This document shows, piece by piece, positions 28,101 through 35,000 of a DNA stretch of 64,000 nucleotides (position 1 is its first letter; the number at the start of each line of letters is the position of its first letter). The DNA comes from Verrucomicrobiota bacterium (GTDB taxonomy: Bacteria; Verrucomicrobiota; Verrucomicrobiia; Opitutales; Opitutaceae). The notes beneath the pieces were generated by a model. The model worked only from the letters and a program-made list of their open reading frames with translations. It did not search any database and was not told the origin of the DNA. The DNA is taken from positions 1 to 64,000 of the forward strand of contig JAGVUB010000183.1 of assembly GCA_019136515.1 (NCBI GenBank). Reading direction: 5' to 3'. Both the position numbers and the translations under genes were made by a program.

Positions 28101-28166
28101 GATCACCGCCGACAAGTCCGTCGTCTGTTTGATCCGCTCGATCTCGTCCTCCGGGATCATCGGCAT
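25146..28166 (-). CDS. Element-encoded primase-ATPase (CHC2 zinc finger, TOPRIM, P-loop)
   Basis: The 1006-aa protein begins with a DnaG-type CHC2 zinc finger (CPFHEDHDPS ... WRCMSCG) at about residues 38-65. It continues with a TOPRIM domain (VIVTEGIIDALSFW and LLAFDRDEAGDKG, about 255-320), an Ala/Pro linker, and a P-loop domain with Walker A STSAAGKTALME near 595 and an acidic LAIVEEEGAE strand. Near the C-terminus lies a winged-helix-like GWGNSQLHVHLQRLVELEYL. It resembles primase-helicase replication proteins of satellites and integrative elements. ATG at 28166 is preferred because GGAGG lies about 7 bp upstream; ATG at 28160 would overlap the preceding stop. Confidence 0.85.
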   Translation of the reverse strand: MPMIPEDEIERIKQTTDLSAVIRARGVDLKPQGHDLVGLCPFHEDHDPSLRVTPAKGLWRCMSCGATGNVIQFVQRFDGVSFRHAFELLKGGAAFTGAPAGQPVKKTTVPRLPAPVAVNADDQAALRQVLDYYHERLRTNENPAALAYLKKRGIAAEAIDVFRLGFVDRTLGLRLPQKNRKEGAELRERLTRLGILRDTGHEHLRGRIVFPVIAENGEIGTVYGRAIDDGGKHDRHLFLPGPQRGIWNPAALRSAEVIVTEGIIDALSFWGAGYRNVTTGYSAKAVPEELLDGLIAAKVQRVLLAFDRDEAGDKGSAEAAAQLAAHGIEVLRVMFPPGFDANRYALEVTPADKSLGLLLRTALPMGEGGKVSSRVPAPSSSSIAAKAAAEAAPVAPVREVVPTPTAEAAKEKTPVPVAAAVPASVPVNAVAVLRNEPDEIELEIGDRRYRIRGMGKNTGFESLRVAVRVACGERWHLDSLDLCSARQRDGFVAAAAVETALKPELLKRDLGKVLGKLEEIQEERLKAQAEPKKTEPGMDPQEREAALALLRDPKLLDRILADFAACGVVGEENNKLVGYLAAVSRKLDAPLAVIVQSTSAAGKTALMEAVLAFVPPEERVKYSALTGQALYYLSDADLRHKILAIVEEEGAERASYALKLLQSEGELCIASTGKDPHTGRMVTQEYRVEGPCMIFLTTTAVDIDEELLNRCLVLTVDEGREQTAAIHRLQRERETLAGLLKKETRNQVLATHRAAQRLLRPLAVVNPFAEKLTFLDDRTRTRRDHMKYLGLIRCIALLHQYQRPVKTVQHAGKALAYVEATLDDIAAANRLAHEVLGRCLDDMPPQTRRLLELLERMAREVCTARKIEREDFLFSRRDVREYTGWGNSQLHVHLQRLVELEYLCVHRADHGQGFVYELVYDGAGKDGGRFLPGLLDVEKLRAAHGYGEKRPGQNGEHPAPVRPSSGPVPGVIRPVGTAPFTSEKPAVAAPVNGNAHLDGAPVAVAS

Positions 28167-28429
28167 GGGGAGTCCTCCGTCGACCGCTCCGGCCAAGGAT
28201 GGCTCGCAAGCCATGCCGTCACGCGTTCGTGCTCCCAGCAGCCGGGCCGACCGGCCGCCTCGGCCATGTCGCCGACGAAGGCGGCGAGCACCGTCGCCAG
28301 GTCCTGCCCGCTGTAGTCTCCGGCCAACCGTTGCGCCGCTGCGCATGTCTCCGCCGCCACCCGCAGCTTGAGCGTCCCTGCCCCGGCCGGTCGGAAGAGC
28401 GTCAAGCGGGTTTTTTGTTTTCTCGGCAT
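28157..28429 (-). CDS. Small hypothetical protein upstream of the primase
   Basis: The 90-aa basic protein starts MPRKQKTRLTLFRPAGAGTL and ends before TGA at 28157, overlapping the primase start region. No family recognised. The central helix (LATVLAAFVGDMAEAAGR) is the only clear secondary structure. It is the first gene of the leftward unit small ORF-primase-integrase and diverges from the XRE regulator, so it may be an early or regulatory protein of the element. Confidence 0.5.
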   Translation of the reverse strand: MPRKQKTRLTLFRPAGAGTLKLRVAAETCAAAQRLAGDYSGQDLATVLAAFVGDMAEAAGRPGCWEHERVTAWLASHPWPERSTEDSPCR

Positions 28430-28541
28430 AAAAAGAGTCGTGCTCGGCTTTTCTCAGCTTACTGTTATTTGCATGCAAGCCATTTCGCCTCCGACCTGCG
28501 TAAGTCACGATAAACGGGAGGGCGGCCCGTATGATGCCGCC
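28430..28541. promoter_or_regulatory. Divergent promoter region with palindromic operator candidate
   Basis: The 112-bp gap between the leftward replication/integration unit and the rightward XRE gene is locally AT-richer than the element. It contains the perfect 10-bp palindrome TTGCATGCAA at 28469-28478. A GGGAGG at 28517-28522 precedes the XRE start by about 20 bp. The geometry (regulator gene diverging from int/rep genes around one palindrome) is that of a lysogeny-type switch; binding by the XRE protein is inference. Confidence 0.4.
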
Positions 28542-28889
28542 ATGCGCAAGAGCGACCTTACCCGCCAACGTCCGCCGATGGCCCAGCGTCTCGTCGAGTT
28601 GCGGCAGCAAGCCGGCCTGACCCAGACCGAACTGGCCGCCGCCGTCGGCGTCGCCGTCTCCAATATCGCCTTCTGGGAACTCAAGGGCACCCCGCCTCGC
28701 GGCGAGGTGCTCCCCGCCCTGGCCAAGGCTCTCGGGGTCTCCGTCGACGCCATTCTCGGCGTCACCCCGCCCAAACCGGTCGCCCCCAAGAGCCGCTTGC
28801 AGGAACTCTTTCAGGCCACCGCCAAGCTGCCGCGCCGCAAACAGCAGAAGATCGCCGAGGTCGTCGAAGCCCTCTTGAAGGCCTCCTGA
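28542..28889 (+). CDS. XRE-family transcriptional regulator
   Basis: The 115-aa protein has a helix-turn-helix of the XRE/Cro type at about residues 15-70: AQRLVELRQQAGLTQTELA, then VGVAVSNIAFWELKGTPP. The C-terminal part (KSRLQELFQATAKLPRRKQQ) is a helical segment likely used for dimerisation. It diverges from the primase/integrase unit and is the obvious candidate repressor of the element. A further small gene follows in the same direction after 37 bp. Confidence 0.85.
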   Translation: MRKSDLTRQRPPMAQRLVELRQQAGLTQTELAAAVGVAVSNIAFWELKGTPPRGEVLPALAKALGVSVDAILGVTPPKPVAPKSRLQELFQATAKLPRRKQQKIAEVVEALLKAS

Positions 28890-28926
28890 ACGCCGCCCCT
28901 TGACGCGTCGTGGATCCTTCCCGGCC

Positions 28927-29187
28927 ATGAACGCCATCGTTTACCCGCAGTCGTTTGCCGCCACCGCCGCGCTGTCGCCCAACGACTGCGCTCGCCTCGA
29001 ACGGCTCACCGCCAAGCAGCGCGCCGAGCTCGAAGCCGGCCGCGCCTACATCGGCGCCATCAATCGCCGCGGCGTCGCCCGTCGCCTCAAGCCCCAGCCC
29101 CTGCCGGCCGACTACCGCGCCAAGGTCGCCGCCTACTGCGGCGAGCTGCTGGCCCGCAAGGCGGGCTTGCGCGAGACGCAGTCTTGA
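28927..29187 (+). CDS. Small hypothetical protein of the element
   Basis: The 86-aa protein (MNAIVYPQSFAATAALSPND...) is soluble and helical, with a basic middle NRRGVARRLKPQPLPADYRA. No family recognised. It is cotranscribed with the XRE gene. Codon and amino-acid composition look genuinely coding, in contrast to the non-coding region that follows. Confidence 0.5.
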   Translation: MNAIVYPQSFAATAALSPNDCARLERLTAKQRAELEAGRAYIGAINRRGVARRLKPQPLPADYRAKVAAYCGELLARKAGLRETQS

Positions 29188-29304
29188 ACGGCGTTTTCGC
29201 TCCTTTTTCGAGCTGGGGGCATCCGCCACCGGAAGCTCGAAAAAGCTGCGGAAACGGCCCCCAGATCGAGCCCCCGGCCGCACCGTGCGCAGCGCGCTTC
29301 AACA

Positions 29305-29600
29305 TATTGCGTCTACGTTATTTCCCCTCAGCCGCGCAGCGGCCAAACCGCCGCCGCCAGGCTCCTGCGCGAACAGAGCGCGGACGGCCGGCTTCCTTCC
29401 CCCGGGACGCGTTCGCGCTTCGTCCGCCCTGCGTTCGCTCTATTTCCGCTCCTTGTTCGCTCCCTGTTCGCAGCCTCGGGCGGCCGAAGCCTTGACGAGG
29501 CTTTCGCCGCCGCCACGGACAAGCCTTGCCAAGGCTTTCGCGACGAAAGCCCCGTCAAGGCCTCCTCCAGCGCTTGGACGTATTGCGTCTGCGGTATTCC
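29305..29600 (+). repeat. Iteron-like direct repeat pair
   Basis: Two copies of TATTGCGTCT(A/G)CG(T/G)TATT(T/C)C lie at 29305-29325 and 29581-29600, in the same orientation and 276 bp apart. They are AT-richer than their surroundings and bracket the cruciform. Origin iterons or integration-related sites are possible readings. Confidence 0.45.
29489..29561. repeat. Nested inverted repeat (cruciform)
   Basis: The left arm GCCTTGACGAGGCTTTCG (29489-29506) pairs with CGAAAGCCCCGTCAAGGC (29544-29561) with one mismatch. Between them an inner hairpin AAGCCTTGCCAAGGCTT (29521-29537) can form, giving a three-armed fold as RNA or a cruciform as DNA. Confidence 0.6.
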
Positions 29601-30754
29601 GCACCGCCGCCCGGCCCGCCAAAACCGTTACCGTTTCGCGTAAGGGGAAAGGTGTTCCCGTGAACCGGGAACGCGGTTTTCGCGTTCCAAACCGGGCCGC
29701 CGATGTGGGTATTCTTGGCCGGAATCGGCCTCAAAATCGGCCGGAAGTGACGGCGGTTTTCGGGGTGTCGGATCTGGCCCGAAGTCCTTAGGGCCTTGCG
29801 TCTGTGGCCGAACAAGCGCGGGGGACGTGGTGCGACCAACTCCGCTCTTCGCAGGCAAGGGCGCGAGGGGCCGGACAGCTCGTTGCGGCCGGCGATGCGG
29901 TCGGGTTGGGCCGGACGGCTACCGCGTTCCCGGTAGGGGCGCGGCGTTGTCGTGGTCGCGCCGTTCCGCCGTCATCGTCGCCATGCACGACACCGATGCG
30001 ACGACGGCGGCCAACTCGAACGCGGGAGGTTTGCAGCGCCGGGGGCTAGGCCCGGCGCAAGGCGAGCAACGCGAGCCGGGCGGCTCGCGCTCGCAGTGCA
30101 GCGACGAAGGAGCGCAACGGAGAACGCGAGGCGTAGGCGGCAAGCGGAAGCGCGCAGCGCAGCGGAGTTGTTGCGGCGCGGGTTCTCCAGGAGCGCCGCA
30201 CAGCCAGGACGGTCGGCGACGGACCGCAGCGCCACCCGGCACGAGGTGGAGCGCAGGGCCGGCGGCGTCCGTCCCGGCGGTCGACCTGCGCAGCCGGTGC
30301 CCGATCACGCCAGACGCCCCGGCTTGCCCGGGGCGAGTGAGCGGGCACCGCGAGCGCCGGGCCTCACGGACCCGGCCGCAGCGACCAACGGGAGCGCAGC
30401 CGAGGGCCGAGCGAAGCGAGCGCGCACGCCGACCCGCCGCCGCCTGGCCAAAGCGTCACGCGACGCCCGGACGGCGGCGGTTGAGGCGTTCGCGGCAGCC
30501 CAATGGGCGCAGCGGGGTCCCCACCGGGCTGCTTCGGCGGTCGCCGACGCGAGGCCGCGGAGCGAAGCGCAACGGCCGAACGACGGGCGACGGCGGGCTC
30601 GATGCCCGCCGCGTTTCGCCCGAGCTCCCGCGAGGGCTCGCCGCCGCCGGTGGGGATGGTGCTTACCGGACTGGAGCGACGCTGGCCGGAGCGCAGGGAG
30701 GAAGCAGCTGCCGTGACGGAGCCACCGGCGACGGCGCGTCAGGTGCCGCTTGGC

Positions 30755-31222
30755 TCAGGGTTTCGATGACGTCGGTCGCGGCACATTACCTTCATCGGGC
30801 CTCGCTTGCTTCCATTTCGGAACGCTCTGGCCGGATACTTGGATTTCGCTTAACATGCGAGTTAGGGAATCAGCATCGATCACTTGAACGTTGTTTCCTC
30901 CGACCACGCGTAATGACTCTTGCGCTTTCGCGAGTGCCTGTTCCGCACCAGCAACATCGTCTGCATAGCGTGCGATTTCAAAAAGGCGCGCTTGGGTCAA
31001 AAACAGTGCCCGAGCAAAAGCAGCCCGCTGATTTCCGGCATCCCCTGCAAGGCGCTTCTCAAGAAACTCCGAAAACGCAACCAGCTCGATTCGTGCAGCG
31101 TGAACATCTCCACCCATATAAGCACTCTCCGCACGCTGGTATCGTGCGACATAGCCCTCCTCGCCACATCCGCTAAAGAAAACAGCAACCAAAGCCAGAA
31201 TAGCACAGAACGTAGTCTTCAT
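30755..31222 (-). CDS. Small lipoprotein
   Basis: The 155-aa protein has a lipoprotein signal (MKTTFCAILALVAVFFSGCG, lipobox FSGC with Cys near residue 19). The mature part is helical and TPR-like in feel (YQRAESAYMGGDVHAARIEL, then ALFLTQARLFEIARYADD). It starts 11 bp after the preceding gene on the same strand and is lower in GC than the rest of the window. It is the last of three orphan genes behind the RHS gene. No function recognised. Confidence 0.65.
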   Translation of the reverse strand: MKTTFCAILALVAVFFSGCGEEGYVARYQRAESAYMGGDVHAARIELVAFSEFLEKRLAGDAGNQRAAFARALFLTQARLFEIARYADDVAGAEQALAKAQESLRVVGGNNVQVIDADSLTRMLSEIQVSGQSVPKWKQARPDEGNVPRPTSSKP

Positions 31223-31233
31223 GGAGATTTGGG

Positions 31234-31782
31234 TTATCGACTGCCTGATGGTACGTACGTCTTGTTCTGCGCCTCGCTCAATAGAGCAGCAAGCTGGTCA
31301 GCAGATGCCCTCATTGCAGATTCAGTTCCCGGGAACAACCCTCCTGGAAGAGGACCTTGCACCATCTGATTTACCACCGGCGTTTGAGAGATCCAAATCT
31401 CACGCCCAGAAATAAGGCGATCCAGACCTGTCCTATCACCATAATAGACCTCGCACCGGAAGGTCACGTAAGCCTCGAAGGGAGGCAGCGTGTTCATTAG
31501 GTTCCGATACTGAAGCGCTAGGTTCGAACCATCACCAGTCTGAGTTGGCGCGTTGACAAGGCTGTATAAATACACGCCAAGTTCAGTCGGGTTCGTGATT
31601 GGGAGCGTAGCGTATCGACTGAGATATTTCGATAGATCGAAAAATGCATCGAACTTAGCATCAGTCTCAGGCCCAAGACCGGTCCTATTAACACGAATAG
31701 ACGCTTCCGTGACGCGCAAGTCGCCCACAGTAGGTCTTCGCCCACCCGTTTCAATCTGTTCGTCAAAGCCACCATATTCCAC
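31234..31782 (-). CDS. Hypothetical protein downstream of the RHS gene
   Basis: The frame from GTG at 31782 encodes about 182 residues with natural composition (RVTEASIRVNRTGLGPETD, GVYLYSLVNAPTQTGDGS, ISQTPVVNQMVQGPLPGGLF). No signal peptide, motif or family was recognised. There is no ATG start, and the frame is closed upstream by TGA about 60 bp before the GTG. It overlaps the 3' half of the DUF6968-like frame by 265 bp in another register, so either a frameshift joins the two or the upstream protein ends earlier in the living sequence. Confidence 0.5.
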   Translation of the reverse strand: MEYGGFDEQIETGGRRPTVGDLRVTEASIRVNRTGLGPETDAKFDAFFDLSKYLSRYATLPITNPTELGVYLYSLVNAPTQTGDGSNLALQYRNLMNTLPPFEAYVTFRCEVYYGDRTGLDRLISGREIWISQTPVVNQMVQGPLPGGLFPGTESAMRASADQLAALLSEAQNKTYVPSGSR

Positions 31783-32066
31783 TCCCCTGTTTGGGTTGTC
31801 TCGAAACGTCCTTTTGTGTTGCGCGCATAGCTCTCGGTTTCAGCCGCCAATACGCGCAAACAACAAGCTAAAGCGTCCAGCGAATCCACGCCGTACCCGT
31901 GGCGTTCAAACGATCGCCCCGAGTGCCTAATGATCAGCTCACATCGCCAATCCCCTGACGCCTCCCGGAAGGGTTTTCCCACAGAAAATGACACAGGGAA
32001 ACCATCGCCACCTCCTTCCGGTAAGAACATCCATGTCTCGCCAACCCAGTTGCATTGATCATCCAT
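31518..32066 (-). CDS. DUF6968-like protein, possible RHS-linked immunity protein
   Basis: ATG at 32066 lies 1 bp after the RHS stop codon. The first about 95 residues resemble the DUF6968 family: WVGETWMFLP, then VSFSVGKPFREASGDWRCEL, then YGVDSLDALACCLRVLAAE. DUF6968-like proteins are usually about 100 aa. After residue 95 this frame becomes basic and unnatural while an overlapping frame (31234-31782) becomes protein-like, which suggests a frameshift near 31785. Location directly behind an RHS C-terminus is typical of immunity genes, but this role is inferred. Confidence 0.45.
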   Translation of the reverse strand: MDDQCNWVGETWMFLPEGGGDGFPVSFSVGKPFREASGDWRCELIIRHSGRSFERHGYGVDSLDALACCLRVLAAETESYARNTKGRFETTQTGEWNMVALTNRLKRVGEDLLWATCASRKRLFVLIGPVLGLRLMLSSMHFSIYRNISVDTLRSQSRTRLNLACIYTALSTRQLRLVMVRT

Positions 32067-32067
32067 A

Positions 32068-35000
32068 TTATGCAGCAACAGCGACAAGAACTATTGATGA
32101 TCCTGTGCCCCAAGTTGCAATGATAAAGGCCGTCCCACCAACAATCACGACCGTGCCCACAACTGCCTTCCCAGGATTGGCTCGGATCCAGTCCCACGCA
32201 GCAGAAAAGGCGGTAAACTCATATGGTTCTGGGCGGGGGCTTCTTTTGTTCTTAATATACTCTTCGTAACAATCTCGGAGACATTGAACACGTTCCTCTC
32301 CGCATTTATTCGCCTTACACCCAGTCTCACAACTCTGCAAGATCCACCAAGCCGGATCGTCATCATACATCTGACCATATGGGTCCACAAATACCGTCGG
32401 AGCATTACCCGAGTAGGCATATAGATTGATACCTCCGGCAAACCCGATCGGATCCTGTGCCCCCCACCGCCCAAGCGCGAAAGAAAAGTCTCGGTTTCGG
32501 TGTTCGTTAAGGCCGACAGATCCGAGATACTCCCTGCCGGTAAAGAGGAAGCGGTAGCCGCTCGCTTCACCAGCAACCAATTCCGGACGGCCATAGACAT
32601 CGTACCGGTAGCGTTGGGTCACGCGACCTTGCTTGGCGGCTAGGGCAACCGTCGAGCCGAGGCCGTCAGCGAGAGGATAGACGGCCTCCACTATGCGCGA
32701 TGATGGATTTGCGATCTCAGAGAGGAGGATCTCGTCAACCCGGGCACCGTGGATGTACTCGCCGGCCTGACGCCCATCGAGGGTGCGCTCGGCAAGCAGG
32801 TTCCAGCTCGTGTCGTAGGTGAGCGCACGACTGTCGGCGGTCAGCACCCACTGACCTTGGCTGCCCTGCTCGTAGAACTTGCGCAGCACACAGCGGTTGC
32901 GGGCGTCGTAGAAGAACTCGGCGCGGACCACCGGATCGGGATTTTGAGTCACAGAGGGCACTGAGGCAGAGGAGGACGCAGAGACGGACTCGACGGCGAT
33001 CAGGCGATTCTGCGCGTCGTAGCCGTAGTGGCGCAGGCCGTCGAACAGCAGGTTGCCGTTGGCATCGTACTCCAGCGCGGTCGTGACCAAGCCCGAGGGC
33101 GAAGTCCCCTGGACCGTGATCGCGGTGTACTGGTTCAGCGCGTTGGTCGCGTAGGTCTCGGTCGCTGGGGCGCCGGTGACACCGTCGCGGTAGCCCACCG
33201 TGGTGCGATTGCCGAGCGGGTCGTACGCATAAGTGGCGCTGGCGGGCAGCCCGGCTGCGGCGGCGGGCGCATTCGGTCCGATCCCGTAGTCGACGCTGGT
33301 GAGCTGGCTGGTGACATCGTAGCCGTAGCGCTCGGTGAAGCCGTCCTCCCGCGTCTGCGCCGTACGGCGGCCGAGACCATCCAACTCGTAGTGCGAGGCG
33401 GCGATGGTTTCGCCGCTCTTGGCATGCACGATGTCGGTCAACTGGCCGGCCATGTCGTAGCTGTAGCGGGTCGCCACGCCGTTGTCACGGGCGAGTTCCG
33501 CGATCCGCCCGGCGGCATCGAAGGTGTACGTGGCGAGCGGCGCAGCGGAACGTCCCCGACCGCGCTCGCCGGTGCCGACCTCCGTCAGCCGCCCGCGCGC
33601 ATCGAAGCCGTAGCGCACGGTCGAGCCGTCGGGATAGACCAGTCCGCTCTTCCGCCCGGCCGCATCGTAGCGGTAGCCGACGGTGTGCGCCACGAAACCG
33701 GGCAACTGCACCGAAAGGTCGGACGTCTCCGACGCAACCCGTCCGCGGGCGTCGTACGTGTAGGTGAGTCGCGCCTGGCCGTTGTCGAGGGTGACGAGCT
33801 TGCCAGCCGTATCATACACATAGGTCACGTTCGCCGCGCAGCCGTTGGGCGTCCACGTCTCGGAGACAGGTTGGCCGGCGGCGTTGTAGGCCACGGTCTT
33901 CACCTGCCCGGCGCGGGTGGCGTAGGCCACCATGCGGCCGGCCGCGTCATACGCCCAAGTTTCCTGCGAGCCGTCGGGATAGACCATCGCGGTCTTCCGG
34001 CGGGCGCGGTCATAGGTGAAGCGGTAGGTATGGTTGTTGGCATCGGTGAGCGACGCCATGTCGCCGGCCGGTGTGTACGTGTAGCGGGTCGTCTGCCCGG
34101 CGGCATCGGTCTCGGCGATCACGCGGTTGGCACGGTCGTACTCCTTGCGCAGCGTGCTGCCATCGGGGCGCGTGAGCACGGTCACGTTGTTCCGCTCGTC
34201 GTAGGTCCACCGTGTTGTGCGCCCGAGCGCATCGGTGTGCGCGGTGCGGCGCCCAGCGGCATCGTAGGCCGTCTGCGTGCGGCAGCCGAGACTGTCGCTG
34301 GTGGCGATGGTGCGGCCGGCAGCATCGAGCGTGAGATCGGTGATGAGCCCATCGGCGCTTTCGGTGCGGACGAGCCGGCCGGCGGCATCGTAGGTGAGGC
34401 GCTCGCGGGTGCCGTCGCTGTAGAGCGTGGCGGTGCGGCGGCCGGCGGCATCGTACTCGAAGCGAGTCGTGGCGCCGGTGGCGTCGGTCTTGGCGACGAG
34501 CTGGCCGGTCGTGTCGTACTCGAAACGGGTCACGCCGCCCGCGGCATCGACTGTCTTGAGGAGCCGGTCGGCGAGATCGTAGGTGTTGGTGGTCACGCCG
34601 CCATCGGACGCGGTAACGGTGAGCACGTTGCCGCGCTCGTCGTAGGTCCAGCGGGTCGTGCGGCCGAGCGGATCGGTCTGCGAAGTGCGGCGGCCGTCCT
34701 CATCGTACGTGAACCGGGTCACGTTGCCGAGAGCATCGGTCGCGGTCAGGCGGTGGCCGTCCTCATCGTAGGTGAACGTGCTCACGGCGCCGCCGGGCTC
34801 GGTCTGGGTCACGACGTTGTCGTGCTCGTCGTAGGAGAAGAGCGTGGTGGCCACGTAAGCCGAGTCGGCGTCGAGCGACCGGAAGAGCAGACGATTCTCG
34901 CTGTCGTAGAACCGCTCCTCGGTCCGGCCATCGGGATACAGAATGTGCGAGGGGTTCGGCACGAGTGTGCAGGTGCCGCAGCCGCCGGGAATCTCGGTGT

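Larger units (their letters stand above)
29188..30754. other. About 1.57 kb of non-coding, structured DNA at the right arm of the integrative element
   Basis: I see no credible gene here. The longest open frames are Arg/Ala/Gly-rich and run antisense or out of phase into neighbours. The left part holds an iteron-like direct repeat, TATTGCGTCTACGTTATTTCC at 29305 and TATTGCGTCTGCGGTATTCC at 29581. It also has a run of TTCGCTC-like units (29400-29470) and a nested cruciform at 29489-29561. The right part (29800-30750) is very GC-rich with many GCGAGCG/GGAGCGCA-type self-complementary words. Replication origin, transfer origin or a long structured RNA are all possible. Confidence 0.5.

Noticed and set aside
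23709-30754. tRNA gene as integration site of the element
   Set aside because: No cloverleaf or GTTCGAA-type T-loop in a tRNA context was seen at either edge, and no direct repeat joining the edges could be found by eye.
29827-31176. 449-codon plus-strand open frame across the non-coding arm
   Set aside because: Its composition is dominated by Arg, Gly, Ala and Ser without motifs, and its end runs antisense through the lipoprotein gene.
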